Origin: Klebsiella oxytoca NBRC 105695
Lineage (GTDB): Bacteria > Pseudomonadota > Gammaproteobacteria > Enterobacterales > Enterobacteriaceae
Assembly: GCF_001598695.1 (NCBI RefSeq)
Contig: NZ_BCZK01000009.1
Coordinates: 1-64,000 of the forward strand
Direction of reading: 5' to 3'
Length of the DNA stretch: 64,000 nt
Both the position numbers and the translations under genes were made by a program. Below are positions 27,077 to 35,318 of the stretch, piece by piece. Numbering within the stretch: the stretch's first letter is position 1; the number at the start of each line of letters is the position of its first letter. Under the pieces are notes generated by a model. The model was not told the origin of the DNA and did not search any database. It worked only from the letters and a program-made list of their open reading frames with translations.

Positions 27077-27391
27077 CTAAACCAGAGCACGCGGCATTGT
27101 ATTCAGCGCGAAATTGAGGATCTTTTCGCCATCAAATGTAGCGTAGGGCAAGCTTTCAATAACAGCAATTTCTTGAGGTAAATGCAACGCAGCAATAAAT
27201 TCGGCAATTTTATACTGAATATGTGGCGCGATCAGAACGCCATCAACGGCGGGGGCGATGCTAAAGAAGTTTTCAACCCCAACGGCGCTGATTAAGCGAT
27301 CGCATTGTCGGTCATCGGCTATTTTTTGCATCCTTCGGGCAATAATACCTGCCGTTTCGCCGAACAGACAGCAGATTAGTCGTTTTTTCAC
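27077..27391 (-). CDS. Orphan PTS EIIB component, lactose/cellobiose (Lac) family
   Basis: A 104-residue single-domain protein with the fold pattern of cellobiose-type EIIB: a Cys at the end of the first strand (ICC, Cys7-Cys8, the latter in CLFGETAG at the P-loop position), VDGVLIAPHIQYKIAEF matching the usual LLGPQVRY segment, and ATFDGEKILNFAL at the C-terminus. EIIB passes phosphate from EIIA to the sugar during EIIC transport. No EIIA or EIIC gene is close, so it is an orphan and may have a regulatory role or serve a distant permease. Fold assignment is by pattern only. Confidence 0.68.
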   Translation of the reverse strand: MKKRLICCLFGETAGIIARRMQKIADDRQCDRLISAVGVENFFSIAPAVDGVLIAPHIQYKIAEFIAALHLPQEIAVIESLPYATFDGEKILNFALNTMPRALV

Positions 27392-27568
27392 GTTTTAACC
27401 CTCGGTGAGTAACCGTAGCTACCTTATTCCTCTCTGATTAACGAAAATGCGCGCTGCATTAATTTTTCATGGCAATTTATGCAGATATTTCTTGTGTCTG
27501 AGAGCATCACAGATACATCAATCGACGGCCTCTGTGACGCTGTGAATGGCAGGAGGTTAACGCGCAGA

Positions 27569-27760
27569 CTACTTTATTTTCCGTGAAATTACGAAGCGAT
27601 CGCCAACTCGCGTAAGCTTTGCTCCATGTGTACAGTACTCAATAGCAAAATTAAAGAACTCATCGGAGTCGAGCTCGAAATCCAGTTCTATTTTAACGGT
27701 ATCGTCGGACTGCAGTAGCTGCTTTGCCTGTTCCAGATTGCTGGCTTTTAACATGGCCAT
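27569..27760 (-). CDS. Hypothetical 63-residue protein
   Basis: The frame starts at ATG 27760 with GAGGTG 5 nt upstream, a good ribosome binding site, and codes for a small acidic protein (KIELDFELDSDEFFNFAIEY) with a basic tail (RVGDRFVISRKIK). I do not recognise the family. The alternating hydrophobic pattern suggests a small alpha-beta fold. It stands alone between the orphan EIIB gene and another small unknown gene on the same strand, with gaps over 150 bp. Confidence 0.6.
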   Translation of the reverse strand: MAMLKASNLEQAKQLLQSDDTVKIELDFELDSDEFFNFAIEYCTHGAKLTRVGDRFVISRKIK

Positions 27761-27914
27761 CTCTTCACCTCGTTTTAGCGCTGGTGGGATCCGGGGTTTA
27801 GCTTACAGCCTTTATTTTACGTTACCGTGACATGACTATTGCCTGAACTTCTGCCGTTTGCCCACGGAAATCATCGCTATGGCTGAGCCGATAGCGATGG
27901 TATTAAGTATATTC

Positions 27915-28109
27915 TCAATCAACGTTATTGAAGTAGTCCCGCGCCGCCGCCTCAACGTTCTTTGCATCAATGCCCGTTTTCTCGGTGATAGAAGCAACAA
28001 ACGGCTTGAACTTCTCCGTCATCACATGGCCGCCATCCCAGTGGGCAACATAAAAGCGGCACTGATAACGATAAAAGTGGAGAGTCTTATCTCCTAACGT
28101 GTAATACAT
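27915..28109 (-). CDS. Hypothetical 64-residue protein
   Basis: The start at ATG 28109 is chosen because GGAG lies 6 nt upstream; the longer frame to 28142 lacks such a site. The product begins MYYTLGDKTLHFYRYQCRFY and is rich in aromatic residues, then ends in a helical, charged segment (SITEKTGIDAKNVEAAARDY). No known family. It is on the opposite strand to umuDC and 245 bp from the LexA box, so it could share the divergent control region. Confidence 0.55.
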   Translation of the reverse strand: MYYTLGDKTLHFYRYQCRFYVAHWDGGHVMTEKFKPFVASITEKTGIDAKNVEAAARDYFNNVD

Positions 28110-28353
28110 ATGAATCTCCAGTTCAGTATGTCGGGTGGACAACAGCAGGTTATGTGCAAAGAGCGCATCTACGGATTCTATCCTCCTCCCAAATTGAGGA
28201 AATTTCCAGCGCGCAGTGCAAAACCATCTGGATTACGTAGGTCCGGAAGTGGCCTGCCTGCGACAGTCATGGTCTCAGGCAGAATTTTACGTCTTTTTAT
28301 GTTTTCGCCTCAATGTTTGCCGGGCGGCTTGATAAACTCGGCTGAAAAATTAA

Positions 28354-28373
28354 TACTGTATATAAATACAGTA
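28354..28373. promoter_or_regulatory. LexA (SOS) box upstream of umuDC
   Basis: CTGTATATAAATACAG, flanked by TA on both sides, differs from the ideal CTG-(TA)5-CAG LexA operator at one spacer position. It lies 20 bp before the umuD start codon, as expected for a promoter tightly repressed by LexA. Confidence 0.95.
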
Positions 28374-28392
28374 TTGGTGTGAGAGGATTATT

Positions 28393-28815
28393 ATGATGTT
28401 CAGTAAACCGGCTGAAATGCGTGAAATCTTGTCGATTCCGATGTTTAGCGACCTTGTGTCGTGCGGCTTTCCCAGCCCGGCGCAGGATTACATCGAGAAG
28501 GGGATAGACCTCAATGAGCTTTGTATCAGCCATCCTGCGGCAACCTATTTTGTTATGGCGACCGGCATGTCGATGGTAGATGCCGGCATTTATGAAGGTA
28601 CGTTGCTGGTGGTGGATCGCGGCCTGAAGGCGAAGCATGGTGATATCATCATTGCCGCTATCGGCGGCGAATACACGGTTAAACGCCTGTGTACGCACCC
28701 TACGATGCAACTGCTGCCGATGAATCCGGATTTTCCGCCGATTGTGCTGCACAACGACGGTGAAGAGCTGGAGATTTTTGGCGTAGTCACTTTCAGCATC
28801 AACAGGCTGCGCTGA
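28393..28815 (+). CDS. umuD: UmuD, translesion polymerase V accessory / self-cleaving protein
   Basis: The 140-residue protein has all functional residues of UmuD at the E. coli positions: cleavage site Cys24-Gly25 (VSCGFPSP), Ser60 in TGMSM and Lys97 in YTVKRL. RecA-stimulated self-cleavage gives UmuD', which joins UmuC to form polymerase V during SOS. The gene follows a near-ideal LexA box and its stop overlaps the umuC start by one base (TGATG). ATG 28396 is an equally possible start. Confidence 0.96.
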   Translation: MMFSKPAEMREILSIPMFSDLVSCGFPSPAQDYIEKGIDLNELCISHPAATYFVMATGMSMVDAGIYEGTLLVVDRGLKAKHGDIIIAAIGGEYTVKRLCTHPTMQLLPMNPDFPPIVLHNDGEELEIFGVVTFSINRLR

Positions 28816-30080
28816 TGTTTGCTCTGGTCGATGTGAATTCATTTTATGCCAGCTGTGAAATGGTCTTTCGTCCTGATTTACGTGGGCGCCCCGTGGTGGT
28901 GTTAAGCAATAACGACGGCTGCGTAATCGCGAGGAATCACGAGGCTAAACTGCTGGAGATCCCGATGGGCGCGCCGTATTTCAAAATGAAATCACAGTTT
29001 GAGCGTCATCAGGTGGCGGTATTTAGCAGCAACTATGCGCTTTATGGCGATATGTCCCAGCGCGTTATGACCCTTCTTGAGGAGCTGTCTCCCGCGGTGT
29101 ATCAATATTCCATTGATGAAGCGTTTGTGAATCTCAGCGGCATCCATCGCACTGAGGAGCTTGAAGCATTCGGGCGCCACGTGCGAAGTACGCTGCTGCA
29201 GTGTACAGGATTGACGGTCGGGGTCGGGATCGGGCCGACGAAAACGCTGGCCAAGCTGGCTAATTATGCGGCCAAAAGATGGCCAAAATTCGAGGGTGTT
29301 GTCGATCTCTCTTTACAAGCCAGGCAGAGGAAACTGTTGGCGAAGGTTGCCGTCGGCGAAATCTGGGGGGTGGGGCGGCGCATGGCGAAAAAGCTGAATG
29401 ATATGGGAATTACCACGGCCCTTGAACTTGCCGAAATGCCCGCTTCCCTCATCAGAAAACATTTCAGCGTGGTGATGGAACGCACCGTGCGTGAGCTACG
29501 AGGTGAGTCCTGCCTTGAACTTGAAGAGTATATGCCCACGAAACAGCAAATCATTAGTTCGCGTTCATTCAGTCAGAAGGTAAGCGAATATGGGCCGATG
29601 CGCGAAGCCATATGCAGCCATGCGGTACGCGCGGCGGAAAGGCTGCGCGCGCAGCATCAGTATTGCCGCTATGTTTCGGTATTCCTGAAAACCAGTCCTT
29701 TCGCCGGCAATGACGTCTATTACGGTAACGATGCCGGGACAGAAATTCACATTCCGACTCAGGATAGCCGGGATATCGTTGCCGCAGCGGTAAAATGCCT
29801 GGAGACTATCTGGCGGGAGGGACACCGATATCAAAAGTGCGGTGTGATGCTGGGTGATTTCTTTAGCCGGGGCGTGGCCCAGTTAGGCCTGTTTGATGAC
29901 TATCGCCCGCGCGCCAACAGCGAACAGCTGATGGAGGTGCTTGATTTTGTGAATCGGCGTGAAAAAGGTCGGCTCTGGTTTGCCGGGCAGGGGATTACGC
30001 GTAGTTGGGAGATGAAACGGCACAGGCTGTCTCCAGCCTACACCACCCGGTTCAGCGACCTGCTGCGGGTCAAACTGTAA
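28815..30080 (+). CDS. umuC: UmuC, catalytic subunit of DNA polymerase V
   Basis: A 421-residue Y-family polymerase, the usual UmuC length. The catalytic carboxylates are visible in FALVDVNSFYASCE (Asp6) and YSIDEAFVNLSG (Asp-Glu pair near 101-102). LTVGVGIGPTKTLAKLANYAAK is the conserved palm segment, and the little-finger domain and C-terminal RecA/beta-clamp contact region are full length. Co-transcribed with umuD under LexA control. No sign of decay. Confidence 0.96.
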   Translation: MFALVDVNSFYASCEMVFRPDLRGRPVVVLSNNDGCVIARNHEAKLLEIPMGAPYFKMKSQFERHQVAVFSSNYALYGDMSQRVMTLLEELSPAVYQYSIDEAFVNLSGIHRTEELEAFGRHVRSTLLQCTGLTVGVGIGPTKTLAKLANYAAKRWPKFEGVVDLSLQARQRKLLAKVAVGEIWGVGRRMAKKLNDMGITTALELAEMPASLIRKHFSVVMERTVRELRGESCLELEEYMPTKQQIISSRSFSQKVSEYGPMREAICSHAVRAAERLRAQHQYCRYVSVFLKTSPFAGNDVYYGNDAGTEIHIPTQDSRDIVAAAVKCLETIWREGHRYQKCGVMLGDFFSRGVAQLGLFDDYRPRANSEQLMEVLDFVNRREKGRLWFAGQGITRSWEMKRHRLSPAYTTRFSDLLRVKL

Positions 30081-30243
30081 GCCAGTATGAACGGGCGCTT
30101 TATTCGCTGCCGCACGCTGTCGCCAACAAGCCCTCTCGGATACCCCGGTCAGCGTAACGCCGGAAGCCAGCGAAGAGAACTTTCCCGGAACCGATGCAGG
30201 CGCACCGACCCGGGAATCCGCCATCAGACAGCTAGCGCAGCGC

Positions 30244-31311
30244 TTACTTCAGACCCGCCAGTTCCTCTGCGGTCAGCGCTAAGGTTTGCGTCGTTCCGCT
30301 CTCGGCCGATTTTACCGCGGCTTCCAGCACAGCCATTACCGCCAGCGCCTCTAACGGCGATACCGGATTGTTGATTTTGCCGGTCAGCGCATCGCGGACG
30401 TGAATATAGTACTGGCGCTGATCCCCTTGCGGGGCGCTGATTTCACGTGACTGCAGGTCTGCATCGTACAGGACCAGACTATCGTCGTCTTGGCCCCACT
30501 CCTGGCTCCCCGGCGTCACCCCCGCCAGCAGCTGGCTCTCCTGCCGATCAGCGCGCTGTTTAACGACGCTGCCTTTATCGCCATGAACGGTAAAGCGCGC
30601 CACCCCACCTGCCACCAGCATGCTGCAGTGCAGAACGACTTTATGTTGCGGATAGTTGAGGACCACATGCGCCCAGTCGTTGATTTCCGCGCCTTCACGC
30701 AGGGTAGCGATATTTCCCTGGACCGACTGAGGCAGACCGAATAGCTGTAGCGTCTGGTCGATCAGGTGCGGACCTAAATCAAACCACAGGCCGCTTCCCG
30801 GTACGTTCTGCTCCCGCCAGCGGACACGTACTTCCGGGCGGAATCGGTCGAAATGGGACTCAAAATGTTTCACTTTGCCGATAAGCCCTTGTTCGATAAC
30901 CTGCTTCACTCCCAGATAGTCGCTATCCCAGCGACGGTTATGGAACACCGACAGCACCCGCTGTTTTTCCTCCGCCAGCGCAATCAGTTCGCGGGCCTCC
31001 TGCATATCCAGGGTAAACGGTTTATCGACGACGACATGTTTACCGGAATTTAAAGCCAGACGGGCAAGGGGAGCGTGCGTCGCGTTAGGCGAGGCGATGA
31101 CGACCAGATCGACTTCCGGATGCTGAATCGCCGCTTCAGGCGATGCGATGACGGTGACGTCCGGCAAGTCGCGTTTGACTTTCTCTTCATCGCGCGAGGC
31201 GACAATCGCCAGATTCAGGCCTTCGACGGACTGAATCAGCGGCGCATGGAAAGTCTTGCCGACGAAGCCGTAGCCAATCAGGGCAATATTAATAGTCTTA
31301 GCGTTACTCAT
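30244..31311 (-). CDS. Gfo/Idh/MocA family oxidoreductase (YdgJ-like)
   Basis: A 355-residue NAD(P)-dependent dehydrogenase. The Rossmann motif is IALIGYGFVGKTFHAPLI near the N-terminus; the conserved catalytic region reads GKHVVVDKPFTLD (Lys of the EKP/DKP motif) and GPHLIDQTLQLFG contains the usual His. It resembles E. coli YdgJ closely. Start at ATG 31311 has GGAG 6 nt upstream; the open frame extends further but into the regulator gene. It is transcribed behind a DeoR-type regulator with a 13-bp gap, so the substrate is probably a sugar, polyol or inositol-like compound sensed by that regulator. Confidence 0.87.
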   Translation of the reverse strand: MSNAKTINIALIGYGFVGKTFHAPLIQSVEGLNLAIVASRDEEKVKRDLPDVTVIASPEAAIQHPEVDLVVIASPNATHAPLARLALNSGKHVVVDKPFTLDMQEARELIALAEEKQRVLSVFHNRRWDSDYLGVKQVIEQGLIGKVKHFESHFDRFRPEVRVRWREQNVPGSGLWFDLGPHLIDQTLQLFGLPQSVQGNIATLREGAEINDWAHVVLNYPQHKVVLHCSMLVAGGVARFTVHGDKGSVVKQRADRQESQLLAGVTPGSQEWGQDDDSLVLYDADLQSREISAPQGDQRQYYIHVRDALTGKINNPVSPLEALAVMAVLEAAVKSAESGTTQTLALTAEELAGLK

Positions 31312-31324
31312 AAGCATCTCCGCG

Positions 31325-32071
31325 TTATTTAGTCTCAGCGATATTAAGTTGTGTTGAGCCGTTGTCCTGCAATTCTTTCCATGGCCGGTCGAGAAAGAGC
31401 TGATGGATGTCGGCGAGCCCGGCAACCAGCCAGGGCTCGCAGTGATTCAGTTTCAGATGATCGGCGACCAGCCAGTGTTCTGCGCTGGCCGCCAGCATGG
31501 CGCGCTTGACTTCAGCATCCGCTTCCTGGCTGGCGCTAAGGCCGAGATCGGCGTGGAGTGCGCAGGCGCCGAGGATCGCGATATCCGCCCGATAGCGTTC
31601 CAGCAGAGATACCGTCGCGCTTCCGGCAAACAGGCGCTGCTGTCGGTCCCATTTTCCACCCAGTAAAATCAGCTCAATATCCGCGCGATCGCTGAAGTGT
31701 TGTGCAATATCCAATGAGGTGGTGATGACCGTCATCGGGCCCTGTATCCATGCGGCGACGGCCAGTACGGTGCTACCCGCATCAAGAAACAGCGTCGATC
31801 CGCCGGGGATCTTCTCCGCCACCATTTTCCCGATCCGCTGCTTGGTATCCGCCAGCAGCGTATTGCGGTTCTGGCGATTCATTATCGAGAGATTAAGCGC
31901 GATAGCACCGCCGTGGTTTTTCTGGGCAAGCCCCTGTTTTTCAAGGTCGCTAAGATCGCGGCGCAGCGTATCCGCAGATACCTGCAGTTTATCAACCAGT
32001 TCGCTGATGGTGACCTGGCCTTTTTCACTAAGGATATCAATGAGGTATTTTTGTCTGGCCGTTTTATGCAC
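31325..32071 (-). CDS. DeoR-family transcriptional regulator
   Basis: The 248-residue protein has an N-terminal DeoR helix-turn-helix (ARQKYLIDILSEKGQVTISE, then LVDKLQVSADTLRRDLSDLE) and a C-terminal sugar-phosphate-sensing domain (LFLDAGSTVLAVA, ILLGGKWDRQQRLFAGS). The start is likely GTG 32071, with GGGG 8 nt upstream; the longer frame to 32284 lacks support. It is the first gene of a two-gene operon with the YdgJ-like dehydrogenase. A perfect 12-bp inverted repeat just upstream is the likely self-operator. The effector is probably a phosphorylated sugar. Confidence 0.87.
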   Translation of the reverse strand: MHKTARQKYLIDILSEKGQVTISELVDKLQVSADTLRRDLSDLEKQGLAQKNHGGAIALNLSIMNRQNRNTLLADTKQRIGKMVAEKIPGGSTLFLDAGSTVLAVAAWIQGPMTVITTSLDIAQHFSDRADIELILLGGKWDRQQRLFAGSATVSLLERYRADIAILGACALHADLGLSASQEADAEVKRAMLAASAEHWLVADHLKLNHCEPWLVAGLADIHQLFLDRPWKELQDNGSTQLNIAETK

Positions 32072-32082
32072 TATTATGACCC

Positions 32083-32123
32083 CGCAAAATGCTGCAATAA
32101 CTCGCATAATACAGCATTTTGCG
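32083..32123. promoter_or_regulatory. Inverted repeat, probable operator of the DeoR-type regulator
   Basis: CGCAAAATGCTG (32083-32094) and its exact complement CAGCATTTTGCG (32112-32123) are separated by 17 bp, directly upstream of the regulator start. DeoR-family proteins bind such spaced repeats, so autoregulation of this operon is likely. Confidence 0.65.
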
Positions 32124-32240
32124 CAAAAAGAAATCGGCAGCATTGGCGGTCTGGCGCTAACGACGCAGCTGCCGCGTTTTGTCCCGGCGAATAATAATCC
32201 TTCGCGTAGTCCAGATCGGGCTGAGTAACGGCTGCGGTAT

Positions 32241-32873
32241 TTAAAATCGGGTAGGTAGGTGGTGTATGGCCAGGAGTTTGCCATTTTCCAGCTGGATATA
32301 GTGACCTTTTTTTAATTCGGCGAGCATTTTCATAATACTGCTGCGTGATAACCGAGTACGGTCAAGAATATACTGATAGGCGGCTGTACTGGCGCGGATT
32401 TCGTCGGGTTCCTGAATCAGCATCAGCAACTGATAACGCAAAATATCAAAGCTGGTGGGCGCCGTCAGCATCTCGTTATAAATGAAAATTTTATTTGTCA
32501 CAAACATAACGTGTTTAGCAACCAGGTCCCAAATCTGCTTTTCTTCGACTATCGCCATCACCTGTTCATAGGGAAGCGTAGCGATTTCAGATTCAGCCAT
32601 CGTACGCAAATGAAGGTGTTCCGACAGTGGAACGGTAAAACCCAACGCCAGCGGGGCGGAAAGAATGCCGAGGGAGAAGGCATCTTCATTGCGCACGATC
32701 AGCACACTGCCTTTACGCACGAAGTGGCATAAAGGTTGCGATCCACGGCGGAAAAAAAGTTTGCTGCTTTTTTTCCATAGGCGGTAATCCTCATCGTGGG
32801 TTATCGCGGCAAGCAGAGGCGTCAGATGAGGTGACGGTACTTTGATATCGATATGACGATCGCGCGCAGCCAT
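32241..32873 (-). CDS. IprA/YaiV-like winged-helix regulator, copy 1
   Basis: A 210-residue regulator of the IprA (YaiV) family, Crp-like in outline: an N-terminal cyclic-nucleotide-binding-like sensor domain and a C-terminal winged helix (AAYQYILDRTRLSRSSIMKM, then LAELKKGHYIQLENGKLLAI). The usual cAMP-binding residues are not apparent. In Salmonella IprA influences hydrogen peroxide resistance. A paralogue lies 83 bp upstream on the same strand and the fimbrial operon lies beyond it, so the pair may control fimbriae. The ribosome binding site is weak. Confidence 0.8.
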   Translation of the reverse strand: MAARDRHIDIKVPSPHLTPLLAAITHDEDYRLWKKSSKLFFRRGSQPLCHFVRKGSVLIVRNEDAFSLGILSAPLALGFTVPLSEHLHLRTMAESEIATLPYEQVMAIVEEKQIWDLVAKHVMFVTNKIFIYNEMLTAPTSFDILRYQLLMLIQEPDEIRASTAAYQYILDRTRLSRSSIMKMLAELKKGHYIQLENGKLLAIHHLPTRF

Positions 32874-32956
32874 AGAACATTCTGTTTAATCTGCCATGAC
32901 ATTAAATCTAGCAGAAGATAGTCGTTGGGCAACAGGACACAAGTTTGGCGTAACTT

Positions 32957-33619
32957 TCAGTATTTCAACGGGATTCCCTGTTTGATCTGCAACAAAATCC
33001 CGCGTTCGGTGGTGATATAACTGCCTTTTTTTAGTTCGGCAAGGATTTTCATAATGCTGCTGCGAGAGAGAAATGTCCGCGACTGGATATAGTTTGCCGC
33101 AGTAATGCTCTGCCGAATCTCAGCGGACTCCTGCATCAGCTCATATAATTGTGAACGGATAATCGCGTATGAGCTTGGTGCGGAAATGCGGGTACAGTGA
33201 TCGTAAACGCGTCCGGCAGTATAAATAAGTAAATGCGCGAGGCTTTCCCACAGGTCTTTTTCGGCAATAATGGTATTGGCGGTAAATAAAGACAGGCTGG
33301 CGATACGAGAAGGCCCCATCGTTTGCATATAAAGATAGTCGGCTGCGGCCAGCTGATTGCTTAGGCCAAAAACGTAAGGCGCGGACTCTGAGTTCATCAT
33401 AAAACCATCCCGGGTGCGAAAAAGCGCAATACTGCCGGAGAGCAGTAAGTAACATTTACGAGAACTATCATTCTCGTAGTTAATTTTTTGTCTGGGATGT
33501 GTTTCAAATATGTTAGACCCGGGCTTGAGGTGAGTAATAAGATTTTCAATATGCGACGTTGGTTTGAAAGATAAAGCCCCATACATACTTGTTTTCACTG
33601 TGTTTATACTATCAGACAC
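32957..33619 (-). CDS. IprA/YaiV-like winged-helix regulator, copy 2
   Basis: A paralogue of the previous gene. Start GTG 33619 is preferred because GGAG lies 10 nt upstream, giving 220 residues; ATG 33586 is an alternative. The C-terminal winged helix (YIQSRTFLSRSSIMKILAEL, then KKGSYITTERGILLQI) is very close to copy 1, while the sensor domain has diverged. It is divergent from the fimbrial operon, with 384 bp between, and is the best candidate for a dedicated regulator of those fimbriae. Confidence 0.8.
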   Translation of the reverse strand: MSDSINTVKTSMYGALSFKPTSHIENLITHLKPGSNIFETHPRQKINYENDSSRKCYLLLSGSIALFRTRDGFMMNSESAPYVFGLSNQLAAADYLYMQTMGPSRIASLSLFTANTIIAEKDLWESLAHLLIYTAGRVYDHCTRISAPSSYAIIRSQLYELMQESAEIRQSITAANYIQSRTFLSRSSIMKILAELKKGSYITTERGILLQIKQGIPLKY

Positions 33620-33708
33620 GTTTTTATATCTCCAAAAGAATAGCCTGGCATCAATGTGCTGATTCAACTGAGAGTGAAATTATGAGCCAACCGCTAGCGG
33701 AGAGTGAA

Positions 33709-33752
33709 TATCTCAGGCGGTGTAAAATTACACCGAAAAATCACTTGAGATA
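33709..33752. promoter_or_regulatory. Nested palindrome in the fimbrial control region
   Basis: An inner pair GGTGTAA-AA-TTACACC (33719-33734) is enclosed by an outer pair TATCTCA (33709-33715) and TGAGATA (33746-33752). Both lie between the divergent IprA-like gene and the fimbrial operon, about 250-300 bp before the major subunit gene. They look like regulator binding sites. Confidence 0.5.
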
Positions 33753-33893
33753 ATGGGTGGGTTTATATCAAAATTTAAATCAGGAGCAATGAGGTTGGTT
33801 TTTTAATATCACTATTTGTACAGGGCAATATCGCCTGAATGCAGATTTTAATACAAGTATGTTCTTGTGCATTGCCTCCGGAAGGATAATTTA

Positions 33894-33983
33894 TTGTCTA
33901 AACAAATGATGAAGCAATGGAACGTCTGCGAAATGATGACGGGCGAATTTGATGCCATGTTTTTATCCGCGGAACGAGAGTAA
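33894..33983 (+). CDS. Possible 29-residue small protein upstream of fimbrial genes
   Basis: A short frame from TTG 33894, with AAGGA 7 nt upstream, to TAA 33983. The peptide (MSKQMMKQWNVCEMMTGEFD and nine more residues) resembles nothing I know. An internal ATG at 33906 gives 25 residues. It ends 20 bp before the major subunit start codon and so might act as a leader. Evidence is limited to the ribosome binding site and position. Confidence 0.35.
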   Translation: MSKQMMKQWNVCEMMTGEFDAMFLSAERE

Positions 33984-34003
33984 ATTAATTAAGGAGTATC
34001 AAA

Positions 34004-34534
34004 ATGAATAATAAAATAATCATGGCGACATTTGCTATCAGCGCCGCTCTGTCGGCGGCAGGCGCTCACGCTGCTGATGGCACCATTAACTTTACCGGTG
34101 AAATTCTTGACCAGGCCTGCACCGTAGATATCGGCAGTAATAATACGATGACGGTCGATTTGGGCCGCGTGGCGCGCTCCTCATTCCAGAGTACAGGAGA
34201 TGAGTCTGACGCAACTAAATTCACGATTAAGCTGATTAACTGCCCGGCGAGCGTTAACTCAGCGAAGGTGAAATTTGATGGTGCCAATGACTTAAACAAT
34301 AGCGATCTTTTAGCTATTACCCAAGGGCCGGCTGCGGCAAGCGGCGTCGCCATTAAGCTGATGACGGCGGATAAAAGTTTGCAAGGGCTAAATCAGGTCA
34401 ATAGCTATAGCTACCCGTTGGTCACCACGGCTGATAACAATCTTGATTTTTATGCCTCTTATCAGGCGACTCAGGCAGTTGTTACTGCCGGTCCGGCAAA
34501 TGCGGTTGCCAACTTTACCGTTAACTACAACTAA
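34004..34534 (+). CDS. Type 1-like fimbrial major subunit
   Basis: A 176-residue exported pilin of the FimA/PapA type. It has a signal peptide ending at AHA-AD, one disulfide pair (Cys in DQACTVDIGS and Cys in LINCPASV) and the C-terminal beta-strand pattern FTVNYN with the penultimate Tyr recognised by the chaperone. AAGGAG 7 nt before the ATG is a strong ribosome binding site. It is the first and probably most abundant product of the chaperone-usher operon, secreted through the usher and polymerised on the cell surface. Confidence 0.92.
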   Translation: MNNKIIMATFAISAALSAAGAHAADGTINFTGEILDQACTVDIGSNNTMTVDLGRVARSSFQSTGDESDATKFTIKLINCPASVNSAKVKFDGANDLNNSDLLAITQGPAAASGVAIKLMTADKSLQGLNQVNSYSYPLVTTADNNLDFYASYQATQAVVTAGPANAVANFTVNYN

Positions 34535-34589
34535 TTTTTGAACGTTAATCAGGGCCACTGCTCGGCCCTGATTATCGCTGGAGTGTGCA

Positions 34590-35261
34590 ATGAAGTTTTT
34601 TACCGCAGTGGCGACGGTGGCGCTTTTAACCCTTACTTCAACATCTTACGCGGGGGTGATTATCGGCGGGACGCGGGTGATCTATGCGGGTGATAAAAAA
34701 GAGGCTTCATTGAGCGTGACCAATCCCGACGGCCTGGCTTATCTCATCCAGTCCTGGGTCGAACCTTCAATACCGGGTGGGAATAAAGCCCCTTTTATTA
34801 TTACGCCGCCGCTTTATCGGCTGGATAAAAATCAGCAGAACGTGATGCGTATTATTCTGGCCGGACAGTTATCTCAAGATCGCGAATCAATGTACTGGCT
34901 AAACATTAAATCTATTCCGTCGGTGACGCCTCGGGATAATACTTTACAGGTGGCCGTGAAAACACGAATAAAGCTGATTTATCGTCCCGCGGCGCTGAAA
35001 CAAAGTAGTCCTGAAGAACAGGCGGATAAACTCAGATGGCAGCGAACGGGCGATCGACTTCAGGTCACCAATCCCACTCCGTACTATATGAATTTTAATG
35101 AAATAAAAGTGGGAACAGTAAAGATAGACGATGTGACATTCGTCGCGCCAGGTGCAACCCGTTCATACGCTATTCCCTCAGGCGGAACCTCTACGCCAGT
35201 TGCATTTAAGCTCATTAATGACTATGGCGGAATTGGGGTAATACATAACGTCATGCCGTAA
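34590..35261 (+). CDS. Periplasmic fimbrial chaperone
   Basis: A 223-residue PapD/FimC-like chaperone with a signal peptide (TSYA-GV). Marks of the family are the strand carrying GGTRVIYAGDKKEASLSVTN, the conserved Arg and Lys that anchor subunit C-termini, and RIILAGQLSQDRESMYWLNI corresponding to the usual R-x-x-x-x-x-DRES-x-x-WLN motif. It escorts subunits across the periplasm to the usher. It lies 55 bp after the major subunit gene; that gap holds an imperfect hairpin that may reduce downstream expression. Confidence 0.93.
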   Translation: MKFFTAVATVALLTLTSTSYAGVIIGGTRVIYAGDKKEASLSVTNPDGLAYLIQSWVEPSIPGGNKAPFIITPPLYRLDKNQQNVMRIILAGQLSQDRESMYWLNIKSIPSVTPRDNTLQVAVKTRIKLIYRPAALKQSSPEEQADKLRWQRTGDRLQVTNPTPYYMNFNEIKVGTVKIDDVTFVAPGATRSYAIPSGGTSTPVAFKLINDYGGIGVIHNVMP

Positions 35262-35318
35262 ACAAAGGATTAAGGCGATAGCGACAGAATAACAATAAAA
35301 ACTATCGTAATGGAGTGA

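Noticed and set aside
33620-34003. Invertible promoter element like fimS
   Set aside because: The palindromes are short operator-like pairs, no long inverted repeats flank a segment, and no recombinase gene is nearby.
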